A stretch of DNA of 64,000 nucleotides. Source: Onchocerca volvulus. Its lineage: Eukaryota > Nematoda > Chromadorea > Rhabditida > Onchocercidae. Of this stretch, positions 25,330 to 37,600 are shown piece by piece. The stretch spans positions 19,678,603 to 19,742,602 of the forward strand of contig HG738137.1 in NCBI GenBank assembly GCA_000499405.2. Direction: 5' to 3'. The translations under genes were made by a program, and so were the position numbers. Below the pieces are notes generated by a model, which saw nothing but the letters and a program-made list of their open reading frames with translations, was not told the DNA's origin and did not search any database. Positions within the stretch are counted from its first letter, which is position 1; each line of letters starts with the position of its first letter.

Positions 25330-27209
25330 TCTCGTTACATATCTCGCTTTTGAGTTGGTGAAGATATAACTGGTAAAAGGTGATGTTTTGTTTCTGCTCA
25401 GTATTCTTTGATGTTTGTTGTTTTCGTTGTAAAATTAGGTTGTATTATTGGAAGAAGAGATGATTTTGACTTATTCTGATAAATTAAATAAGTGGAAAAA
25501 AGTCAGGTTTGTCTTTTTCTCCTATTGCTTCCGAGCGAGTAGAAATGAAAGAATTAGATTAGAGATATTTTAGGCAAATATTAACTTAGACTGGAAATAT
25601 TTTATGCAGAAGAATTAGATTGGAGATATTTTTAATTTTAGGTTTTCCGGAGAGTGATTACATTGTTTGATCCTTCAATATAAGATTATGACAAAATCGA
25701 ATATTGGACAATTTATATTATATTCCATAAACTCATGATTTTTTTTTTTTAATTTCGAAACTTTATGAAGATAAGTACTTTTTATTTCACCTTTGAATAG
25801 CTTATTTTTGTTGTCATCGTTCCTGAGGTTTTGTCTTGGAAGACTTCTGTTTTGGCGCTACTATTTCTTAGGAACATCGTTCTCTCTCGGATTTCAAGAT
25901 CGATTAAGTATTATTTTCTTCTTTTTGGTACAACGATCCATGAACAAATATCCAAGGCTCTTGAACATTAATATAACATTTAGAAATTCATACTTTAATT
26001 GATCAAATAAACAAATGTCAAAAATGTCCATTATCATCGTCAGGAAAATTATTATACAGTGAAGCAAATAAAAATATTGCAAATATAATGTAACGAGCAT
26101 ATTTTTTTAAGGAGAACTTTCCATCCTTGTAATTCCGGATTCTCCCCGATTTAGCGTCCATATCTTCAAATGTTTATAAAGCATTGCAAAAGAAACATGC
26201 TGTCTAACAAAGTTGATTCGGGTCGTTTCACAGTACAGCTCGACAATAGATTTCCACCAGAGTAAGGCTATGAAACTACTTTTCCTCTTTTGACTCATTT
26301 TTAAATAATTAAACAAAAATATTACTAACAAGATTATCCTAGTTCAGATCATCTTTGACAAAAGGGTTCTGACGAACTGGAAATTTTTGGAATGTAATTA
26401 TATTGTAATTTTCCAGATATGGCCCCATGTATTCCCATATTTTTATAACAATTATCCACATTGATATTATTTAAAAAAGAATGTTCCGAGCAAATATTTA
26501 GAAATGGGACTATCATTTAATGTTTAATAGTGTTATCCGATCGCTAATTCTATGCAAAACTGAGGGAAAAAGTAATGAGGTAAAATTATGATGCTACTCT
26601 GAATTTTTATTAGAATGTTATGAATCTTTTTTTGAACACAGTCCCATCGAAAATATGAAACCTACGGATTTGATCATATTTCATACATATACTATGAAAT
26701 ATACTAAATGATTACTTTCGAAAATAAAATTTATTTGATCTTCTCCACAAATACTAACGCACTGATTTACTTCAGTGCGAATTTACTCTTTTCTGAATAT
26801 GAAGATCACCTGTAAAATCAAAACAAAGATTCCTTTGAACATAAAAAAAAATCAAAAAATAAAAATGAGGAAACAAGAGAATAAACAAATTGGGATGTAG
26901 TTCCTTTTTAAAGATTGTATTTAGATTTCAGGAGAAGGCATGCCCTAAAAACATTTAGTATTTTCGTTTCTATTTCTATAATAAATTTAACAGAATAAAG
27001 AGCAGCATTAAACACAAATCGGTCCTAAAAAAAAAGTAACGATAAGAAATAATTGACAAATAATCCGGAATGTAAATTTAAAAAAGCAATATATCTATTT
27101 ATACGTAAAATGAAGTTTAGCAACTCTCAAATTATTCATGAATTATCCAAAGTTCATTAAATAGTGCATGCAAAACACAAAAACAATAAAATAATGGAAT
27201 AATGATTCA
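25330..27209. other. Intergenic region between convergent CDC26 and SLC7A6OS
   Basis: About 1.9 kb of AT-rich sequence between convergent genes. It contains a short direct repeat (AATTAGATT.GAGATATTTT near 25553 and 25613). No coding similarity recognised. Confidence 0.5.
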
Positions 27210-29415
27210 TCAGTTATCTTCATCACCTTCACTATCTTCATCATAGAAACCCATTTTACCAATATGTTTTTCGAGATCTTCGTAATCATCAAATCCATCT
27301 GATGCTGTGTCTTCATCTGAACCACAACCAGAAGTATGCTGAAATAAACATTTAATGTCAAGATACCATATTGTCCAAATCTAAACAATCTTTCCAATAT
27401 ATATCTGGAAATACAATACTACACAGTTTTTTCAAAGGAACTACTTCAAAATAAAACCACCAAATATTCAACATTAACAAAAACATTGTCTGCACTACGA
27501 ACATGCCTTTTATGCTATAAAATATAGCATATTAAGTACATATGCTTATTATATACATTGACTAATAGATCACTTAACACTGATCTTACGAAATGTTCCA
27601 ACTGCCCTCGTCATATTTCATGATATCTAATCGTTCACACAAGCCGAATTAAGATTTAATAAAATATATAAATTTAACTAAATATAAGAATAAGTCTTCC
27701 GAAAACTTACTGTTATATGTGTTTTATATTAAAACAAAAAAAAAAAAAAAGACATATGTTTGTAAAAACGAAATAAAAAAGAAATATATAAAATGCTTTT
27801 GTTTAATAGAAAAATCATCTCTATTGAATCACTTTGTCACGTAAAGTTTACTCTTGAAACCTGCCTCTGATTCGTCAGGATAATCGTTACGCCAGTTGTT
27901 TTCATCATTCGAATCTTCATCGTCATCCTCTCCTGCACTGCTTTCTGTGTCTTCACCATCACACAGTAGATCATCAGCGTTTGCTAAGCGAACCTAAAAG
28001 CAGTAAAACCTTAAAATTTCTATAAACAGTCGGATTATTTCAGTTTAAGCATAATTTAGATATTAAATGTAAAAAGTAGAAAAATAAAAAACAAGAATTT
28101 CAAAATATTACATCTCGAATTTGGTAAGCCGTACATCCATCTGCTTTGGAACTCCAATAGTAATCGAAAATAAAGTCCTAAAGAATATCTTAAATTCTGG
28201 TATTTTAATAATTTGATTTTATTCTAGTATAATACAATAACTGACATACTCTACACGTCAACAAGCCACGTACAAAACAATATAAAGATTACATCATAAT
28301 ACCAAAACTCCACTCAATATTTTTAATTAAAAAACCAAGAACTTGATCTCTTGTTTTTGTTGTGTATTTGTTCTTACTTTAAGAACATTCATTAGAATTC
28401 CCTTCCGAAAGACTAGATCTACTGACAACGATACTCCTAAATCTTTCGGTTTGAACTAACTTCATCATCTTGATTGCTTAGCACAACCAGTGGTTCTCCA
28501 TTCAATGTTATCTGACTCGATCTGATGGATGTTTCACTAATTATTTTGCTGCTAGATGATGGTTCTTCCACAAAATCTTTCATCAGTTCCATAGGACTGG
28601 TAGTTGAAATTTCACTTTTACTGTCACTATCCTCTGCTATTTCATCAATGTTAGATGATGGTGGACTTACTGCGTTGATAATGTTTTGATGCGGATCCAC
28701 ATCGATGATGTTGAAATGCTGTAAAGGAGTTATAATATCAAATTTCAGCTAGATAAATTATTTTAAACATTAACAGCACTGATTTAACAGATTAAAATTT
28801 ATAAACAGCTGATGAAACGATCAAAATTTCGAATTAAAAAAAGTGAGTGTCGACAAATTCTGTTTCAAACTATGGAATAAAGAAAGAAAAGAAAAGGAAA
28901 CATAAGGCACGACCTACAAAAATTGAAAAGATTAAAAATCTCCATCTAACACAATCCAGATTCTCGAATTAACAGGAATCCGACTTATTCTATGTGATCT
29001 ATTGAAGAATGAGTACTAACAGCATTAAAAATAAAGCATCAGACAAGTTATTTCTTCATAATAAATTAACTAAAAAACGAAAGAACTATTTCGTTGCCGA
29101 TTCTTCAAGGCAATATATTTTCATGTTTGTGAATTGCGCAACATACAGACTCTTGAACTTATTATATTATCTAATATCATTTCGTTTAAACCACACATAA
29201 ATAACCGTGGATTCAAATAAAACCTTCAAGTCAGTTGTTGAAGTTCGAAAACAAATGATCGGTTCTGTCACAGCTGGCATTTGCTTTGCGCGCTTCAGTG
29301 AAATGACTAAAGCGCCAAGTGGATCAGCAGTTCGTTTTCGACGTACACGAAATATGGTTGAACAAGATGATGGTGGTGAAGCAGATGGTGGTAACGTCAG
29401 ATGACTTGTTAACAT
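27210..29415 (-). CDS. SLC7A6OS: SLC7A6OS / Iwr1 homolog, RNA polymerase II nuclear import factor
   Basis: Homolog of human SLC7A6OS and yeast Iwr1. Yeast Iwr1 binds assembled RNA polymerase II in the cytoplasm and carries it into the nucleus. Exons: 29206-29415, 28461-28718, 28112-28177, 27861-27993, 27210-27316 (stop TGA); 257 aa. Recognised blocks: N-terminal IFRVRRKRTADPLGALVIS (human VLRVKRKRSAEPAEALVLA), central DEDFIFDYYW (human DDYVYDIYY), and the acidic DSNDENNWRNDYPDE block (human DENSENNWRNEYPEE). The C terminus is acidic. The last acceptor was placed at 27317 (after GGTTGTGGTTCAG) because the more upstream AG breaks the frame. Its ATG lies 71 bases after the rpb-11 stop on the same strand, with a possible trans-splice acceptor (TTAAACAG) two bases before it, so it is probably the second cistron of an operon. 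Confidence 0.9.
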
Positions 29416-29485
29416 AACTGTTTAATGAACAAGAATTTAAAATTCAAAATAAAGAAAAATATTAAACTGAGTAACCGTAGCGTAA

Positions 29486-29491
29486 TTTATT
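29486..29491 (-). promoter_or_regulatory. AATAAA poly(A) signal overlapping the rpb-11 stop codon
   Basis: On the minus strand the last codons GAA TAA A form AATAAA, so the hexamer overlaps the rpb-11 stop codon. It lies in the 71-base gap before SLC7A6OS, where an operon needs a 3'-end processing signal. Whether it is used is inference. Confidence 0.4.
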
Positions 29492-30549
29492 CGTTTGCTT
29501 CTCGGCGTTCTTTGATAGCTTCCTGAAAAAAGCAAACAATTTTCATTGAATTATAAGTTCGAAAAAATTTTATAAAGATCGAAATTGGTACCCGAATTCA
29601 CTGCAAGATGAAAGTAGAGGTAGCACAACTTACTAAAATAAACTAGGAATTCGTTTAGAAAAAGTTCGATAAATTATAAAATAAAAGACCATAAATTGCT
29701 TCATTTTAATCCTTTCATAAGGTTATAAAATATTTCAGTCGCAACTTTCTCAAAAATTCAAAACGATTATTCCTGAAATACGATTTGTGTTTGTCTCCAG
29801 AGATATTCAAAATCTATGCCATTTGAAAGTGTCAAAATTTATCCGAGAATATCGAGATTGGAATTTCAACAACTATAATCCACTCACTCTGAATCGTTCT
29901 TCAAATAAAGACAGTTCAGCCATAAGATCAGTGATGGCACTGGTTAGAGCGTCTGCAGGAGTAGTATCCGATGTTGTTTGTATTCTAAGAACAAACTTGT
30001 GCTCCAGTGGATGTGGACACTTGTAACCAGCGAATAATACTTGAGGATCTTTCAACAGCTGACTACAAACTAGTGAAATAAATTTTGTGAACATTTCTAC
30101 TTCTTGCATTTAATATGCATTTGCATTTTATTCACCAAAACAATTTCAGTTCTAAGAACAGTTATTAAAATTTTAGCTGTGTTGCCACAAAATTAAATTA
30201 ATGATCAAATTGCTCGATAACAGTTAGCTACAAAATCGGTCAAGTAATACGATGCTCGTTAATGCTAAATTTCGAAAGAAAAATTGTCCAAACTTAATTT
30301 TGATCTGACTTATTTCACAAATTTGAAACCAATGTTCCACAGATTAATGCTCAGATTAATTTTTAATTGCATCAAATCAAGCTGTCTTGACCAAAATAAA
30401 ACGCACTGTTTGAGAAGGTTTCCGATCGTATGATCTTCCTTGTTTACTGTAAATATGGCAGCGTTTGGTACTTTAGTGTCTTTCTCGATAGTTATCTTCT
30501 TCTCACCATCAAATACCAGAAACGACTCGAATGGTGCTGGAGCATTCAT
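29487..30549 (-). CDS. rpb-11: RNA polymerase II subunit RPB11
   Basis: Small core subunit of RNA polymerase II that pairs with RPB3 to form the alpha-like assembly platform; nuclear. Exons 30407-30549, 29888-30062, 29487-29522 (stop TAA); 117 aa, the same length as human POLR2J. Nearly every block matches: [75 protein letters not shown]. The second exon acceptor is TTTGTAG at 30063, which makes a His codon across the junction. A candidate trans-splice acceptor (GAATTCAG) lies 8 bases before the ATG. It is the first cistron of the probable rpb-11/SLC7A6OS operon and is divergent from lim-6. Confidence 0.97.
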
Positions 30550-31664
30550 AAACTGATCTGAATTCTATCGTTTATTATTGAACTGTTTAAAATTCAAAAA
30601 ACGCCGACATCTGGCATGACTTCTGAGACTGCTACCCAAAATATACCTCCATCGACTATATACAATGAAAATAATAGGAAGATGAGCCTTTACAACATTT
30701 CTGGGATATTTTTGATGTATGTCACGGGGACTTAGAATTCCCGGAACATAATCAAAAAATAACCCCGAAAACAACAGCAATGAACAAAAGACATTCATCC
30801 GCAATAAACTCCTATCCTTACTACAACTTCAATATCTTCTTTTCACTCCAACAGTTCAAACCAATACGTTATGCTACGAGAGTTTACCCACAAGACAAAT
30901 TCACATCTCACAATACATATCTAGTGTGAAATTAAATTAAATGATATTCCTCCTTATCAACATGATCTATTTGAAAAAGTGATATCTGGCAGAATACGGT
31001 AACTTGCAGAAAGATGACATATCTATCGAGACACTGGAGACCAAAGTTTCAAATTTTCATTTAATGCAAGGTCTTGTTGACTCGCCATGTCTTCTATTTT
31101 CGAACTTATGTCTCCTAAAATGATTATTTCGATCGTTAATCATCGATTAAGAGAAAGTATAAAAGAAAAGTAAGAGCTAAAACAAAAAAGCCTTATCCTC
31201 CTTCTGTTTCCTATGGAAGGGCTGCAATCTAATATTGCAACACAGTTCTTGTCATCCATATATTCTTAATTTATAACATTTAAAATATTGCAATATTTGA
31301 GGATTCTAAAAAAAAAAATCAACGGATGATCGATTTCTAAGCATCCCATACTTTGTCGGATTCTGCATTCATTGATAGCCGCGATGATGATAACTTCCAA
31401 GAAAAAATGACAAATTTTGGAGTTAATGTGATTGATAATTTTTGGTAAAACATTTCTTTTTCCACTTTCAGTCTTTTATTTTGTTAGGCCTAAAGGTTAA
31501 TTGTTCAGCAAATAATCGAAATGAGGCCTGGATTGACAAACGAACCAATAAAAGTGAAGATAGCATTGGGCGGTACACATTGTCAACATCTTTGGATACG
31601 GTAGAAGAGCTTAGTGAGAACAAATTCGCATGAGAACAGAAATGAGCTTCATGCTTTTCTTGGC
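30550..31664. promoter_or_regulatory. Divergent intergenic region between rpb-11 and lim-6
   Basis: About 1.1 kb. On the minus strand 30565-30804 is an open frame of 79 codons with a signal-peptide-like start (MRMNVFCSLLLFSGLFF), ending 15 bases before rpb-11; I could not support it as a gene (see findings). The rest is AT-rich with nothing recognised. Confidence 0.4.
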
Positions 31665-34600
31665 ATGATACTCGATGCTTGCGCATTGACATTATCTGAT
31701 TCATCATCATCATCGTCATCATCATCATCATCATTATCATTATCATTATTATTATCATCGTCAGCAATGCCCATAGCAGCAGAAAATCTTGAGCATTTCT
31801 TAAGTATGCGAAGGTTACTTTTTTTTTTAACTAAATTTTAAATAATAATCATTCAAAGGGATATTGGAATTTTAGCTTCAATTCTTTCTGATAATTTAAT
31901 GATTCAAAATTTATATATGAAGGTATCATCAAATTAACACATGCAATTACTGTATTTCCATAATAATTTAAAAAGAAGTTAATCATGCACAGAATCAGAT
32001 ATGATCATTTGAATGATAAATTATCAATAATTTAGTCATGAATAGTGAATATTTAGTCATAAATAGCAAATTTTTCAAATTCTAAGTTTAAATACGCTAT
32101 AATTTAATTTTGGAATATTTTAACGCCAACAATTTAACTCTATGGAGTCTCGAAAAGTTTCATGAATTGCAAAATTATTGAAATAACTGAAGAATCATCG
32201 ACAAGTTTTATCAGTATGATTGTCTTCATTTTGCAGCATGGTAAATTTAGGCAGCGGATCATCAACAATTTCACCTAAAGCTCAAATATTCAGTTCATCA
32301 AGTAGAGGTAAAATACTTATTGATATCATTTCTAGAAGTTCATGAAGTAGCAATGGATCAATAATCTATCAAATTTCTTTCAAATCTATGTTTTATGAAT
32401 AACTTTTTTTCTTGTAAATATGAGCTTGAAGTAGAAATGAGGTTTGAAGAGAAGAATTTAGCAGAGATTATTTGTAGAAGACTGTGATGAGATGACAGTA
32501 CCATCTACAGTGCCACCTACAGTACCACATACAGTTGCTGATGGAATTGTTTGTAACGGTTGTGGACTCGAAATCAAGGAGAAGTATATGATGAAAGTTA
32601 GTAGAAATTAAGCTTCCATCATTTACTTCATTTAAGCTTACGTCTTCAAGTGATAGCAAAATCATCTTTAGATCGATGATAATTGCTGGCATGAGAATTG
32701 CTTGATCTGCTGTACTTGCCGGATTCCGCTCAACGGTTCATCATGTTATTCACGAAGTGGGCAGTTCTACTGTAAGGAGGATTATATAGTGTAAGCAATT
32801 TGAATTGAACTAATTAAAATTAGTTTAAATGTTATTATAATCAATTCGCTTATTTATCACAACTTATCCACATTTTCAAATATAATACAATACAAAGATT
32901 AAAAATTATTCATAGCATCTCAGAGGTTAATTTCAATTAAAATTTAAGGAAAATTAAAAACAGTGAGATGTGATGTGATGTGATGGAGCTTCGAGTTTCC
33001 TTTCTTTGATAGAGAATAATTATAAGTTTATGTCATATAGTCACTAGTGAAATGATTAACCTAATGACACATAAAAACTATCATTCTAATTTTTTACAAA
33101 ATTAAAGACAAGCATTTTGATAATATGTAAAGAAAATTCTCGTCATTCTATGAAAAATAATTTAATGATTTCCTTATTTTGATCATTCATATTTACAGTT
33201 TTTCTAATTTGACCGATTTTTTTATTAGAAATATTTGTCTCAGAAGGACAAATGATTGACAACAATATTTTTTAATGTTCCATCCAAAATCAACGATTCA
33301 TTTATCAAAGCGACATTGCAGGAAGCAATAAATTCAAAACATATTCTATAATCGACTAAAAAGTTCCTCCTTACAATCTTTCCAGTAAAAAACCCTTTAT
33401 TGATCATATCATTATTAGTTCAATAAAATCCTAAGAAGGAAATTTCATGTTATTGCTTATTGAATTTTGAAAATAATTTGAAAAATAAGTAAACAGCGTC
33501 CATCGATTGCTTTAAAGTACTTTAGACTGTCGAGGAAGAAGAAAGAGAAGTAGTAAGTCTGTTTGATATTGCATGATAAACAACTCTCAAGTAAATCGCC
33601 ACTTACAATTCATTCATGATTCCAAGAGAATTTTCCAAGCTTTCCTACTAAAGCTTATTTCTTAAATTTTTGAACAAAGCAGAAGCTCCCAAATTTCGTT
33701 CGCTTAAAATTGTATGTACAATAAAAATGAGTTAGCATAATTAAATTGTCCAACAATTTCTGGGGAAATATTTTTGGCGTTGAAGTTGTTACTATCAAAT
33801 CCACTAAGATGCGATATTTGAAAGATTTAAGAGGAGGGCAGGTAAGTTTTCAGACAGGAAAAACAAATTTGAACATCAAAAACGGGACAAATTTATGCAT
33901 GCAGAATTTACCAATATTACTACAATTTTTTCGAAGATGATGGCTTGCTTGCGCGCATTGCAGCTGCTCGTTTGCGGTAAACGACGTATTGTTGCAGCTG
34001 CAAAATTGTCACTTTGACAAACATAATGTGGCGAAGAGCTTCTCCGTTACTATCGTATTTGTTCAAAGAAATCTAAAGGGTTTCAGCGATCATAAGGGAA
34101 TTGAACGGATTGTCTTTCGCAACTTTATCGTAAAAGATTTATCTTAATCGAAGAAAACTTAATTTAATGGCAAAAATTCATGCTTTTCCCTAAAGTTTTA
34201 TCAGCTTTATTCATTTAATGTGTATGATAAGAGTATAGATTTCTTGATCTGGAAGAGCGATTTCTTTTCTTCGAAACTATTATTTTGCTCTTTTTATCTC
34301 CAATATTTAAGCATTTCTGAGCTCTCGACGAAATAAGCTGTATAAGAAAAAGTTAGAATTACCTAGTTATGTCTTTCTAATTTATATATATTTGTATTAA
34401 TTTTCAGCTATCTTCTTCGAAACTCAGATTGCTCATTTCGAATGAACACAGTACTAAGTTAAACTTAAAATTATGGTTTTGGACCTAATTAGACTGTTTA
34501 TTAACAAGATGAACTTAAATTCAATTTTAAGAAAACTGGGTTTGACTCCAAAAAAATGATATTCCAACAGAATTATGATTCTCGAAATTTATGCTATTAA

Positions 34601-37600
34601 TATTTATGATCTTATCCCATTCATACTTCATTAAAAGCATTATTTTTTACTTTACTTTACTTTAGCATATTCAGTTTCTAATGCTAACGATCAGATGGAA
34701 AATATTCAATCAATGTTTTGACATCTAATCGTAGTTCACTTCACTTTTCTAGCATTTTAAATATTTTCAGAGATGAGAAGAAGCAGTGAGTGTTTCGTGA
34801 GAATGAAGGAAGATAAGTCGCTTTAATTAATTCTGCACTAACAAAACATTTATTAAGTTTTCTGGGAGACAAATCACATGGCGTAGAATAGCATACCTTG
34901 TCATCTATCTATCCACTCGTTCCTCTGCTAGAAACTACCACGAGAAACTTTTTACCTTTACCTGAATGCACACTTAAAGCAGACTAGATGTCTTAGACCT
35001 CAGGCAGTCAAATCAGTTGGCAAAATATATTTAATTTGCCATACTAAACAGGTTTTATTATTTCATTTTCTTTTGGTTTGTTAATTATTCGTGAATGGCA
35101 AATTTTCAACAAGCATTTTCAATTTTCTAATGACATTTTACATTTGAAAGTACTCGTAAATCGACAAATATAAATTCTTTTGCGTTTCGCTGCAAGATAT
35201 TACCTAAAGTCTCGAAACTAATAGATAGGCTAGGATCAGTATTTCTGCCCATTTCAAAGTTTCTCACTTCTCGGAGCGATTTCAGTAAAAATTTCTGACA
35301 AAATTATTTTTGTTCTGTGAAGATTCATAGGGAATAGGGAGAAAGGATTGGAAAGGTGCAAGAATTACTCACATTTGCTATTGCTTACGGTATTTGCATT
35401 AGTTATCCGGATATTACCTCTCCTCTTCAGATCTGATGATCCGTTGTCGTCTATTTATCTCTGTGTTTGTGTCATCTTCAACACCTCTTCCTTCCTTCAG
35501 GCGATCTTTTCCGATGAGTTTTATTTGTTTAGCAACGATCATCCATTCAGCTATCCCCTTATTTTATACTAATTTCGTTCCATTCATTTATCCAGAAAAA
35601 GACATTTGAAGGAGGGAAACGACAGCCATTTCATTGCACCTCAAATGCTCTCTTTCATGTCATATTGTTTGATTTCCTCCCTTCATTTCTTTTACACGCC
35701 AACAAATATTTCTTCTAATATCACTTTTTATTGCAAATAATCGCAGCTTAACATGAACGAATCCTTATTCGCTGACGTGTCGCAAATACTATCGCAAATG
35801 ACGTATAATATCACGTAACTTGTATTATTTCCAATGCTTAATAATAATTTTAGCATTGAATATGAACGCGTTGAAGAATTAAAGTTAAAAGGATTTTTAA
35901 ATGAATAACTTCCTTAGACCCATTTAAGTGCTGGGCAATCAATGAATACTGAAATGAAAATTACTAATTTCTATTAATTTGCTTATTAAATGAATATCCA
36001 CGTAGTATAAATAAATTAAAATCATTCATTTTAAATGAAAAATTCGAATAATATTTTTTCTTTTTTTTTGAAAAAGAATTTCGAGAATCCAAACTTTCTG
36101 GAATAAAAAATTTCATCGTTTTTGGAATATTTATTTCAAGAAAATTATTTGATCGATCTAATTTGATTTCATCATAATTACACAAGCTATATTCGTTATC
36201 ATCCTCAGAAGTAATGAAGCATTCACCTCAGCAATTGGGTAACCATCGATCACTGTCATTTCGGAAGGAACGACGCATGTCAACTTATCGTCCTTCTTAC
36301 TGCCAACTAATCAGTCAAGTTAAATAAATAAATACCATATTTTCTGCTTATTGCATACAATTTCCTACTGTATGCATGCATGCATGTATGTATCTCGAAG
36401 TGTCTTAAAGTAATTCATACAAGTATAAGTCTGAATAAAGGTGAAAGGTTACAAAAATTTGTCAAAATAATCGGTACATAAAGCAGCTGAAATACTCGTC
36501 ACTTATAAACACGAATTGATGATGTAAGCCGCTTAGAAAGCCATTACAATCGGGTCAACTAGCCACTTTTGCGGTTCCGGTCACCTGCCAAATGTATCCT
36601 GAAGATTCTCATCTACTCCGTATATCTCATTCATTACTATTATTTGACCTCTTGCAATCCGTTCTTCACAACAAAGCATGTAATACATCCTTTCATCTCA
36701 TTTTGAGCAGTATTAGTGCATCATTCTGGACTTCCGTTACGGATTAAGGAATACTTAACAGGTAACGAAAGTATCATCTGCATATTGCATTTTCGGAGGA
36801 AACTCTGATGATTTCATTTTTGACATATTACTTTCATACATTCACTAAAACATTGATCAAAATTAACAATTATTATTAAACTGCTGAGATATAATCTTTA
36901 GTCAGAGGACAAATGCTGTGCATTCTGACCTGTAAAAACTATCATTTGAATCAGAAAAAAAGCACCTAATTTATTCGACAATTTCCAATTTTATCAATCA
37001 TTAAATTATTTAGAGTGTTGAAGAATGACTTTTTGAGCCTGAGCGCATTTTGTGGCGTGAGCAAAAAATTGTGGATCTTGCAGCAAGGGAAAAAAGAAGT
37101 ACTTAGAAAGTGATTAGCTACTAAATGATTTCTTATCAATGCTATGATCATCGTTTTTTGATATTATGAAGGAAATCAAAAAGCATGAGACAATGCTCAA
37201 ATCAAAAAGCATGAGACAATGCTCGGTGGTTTTCTATTAAAAATTGAAAGATAAAAGATATCAGAAGGATTTTCAGACTTTTTGGTGTGAAATGTATACG
37301 ATGTGGCTTACCAATTCAGTCCACAGATTACGTTTATCGAGTGTTTACAAGCATTTACCATCTTCACTGTTTCAACTGTTTCTGTTGTGGACATCTGTTC
37401 AAAAAAGGTGATCATTACATGCTTATGGATGGACAAATCATCTGTAGACCAGATTATGAACATTTGTCATGTCAAGCACCGATATGTCAATCCCACTGTA
37501 AGTTCTGAATTTTTATGTGGTATTGAATGGAGAGAACTGCATCAGAATCTCTGGGCAGTAAATCGATTCTGAAAATCTGTGAAAACTTAAATCGTTTAAA

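Noticed and set aside
35348..35572. 74-codon frame inside lim-6 intron 4 with a hydrophobic start
   Set aside because: It begins with a non-ATG codon and lies wholly inside an intron; no similarity seen.
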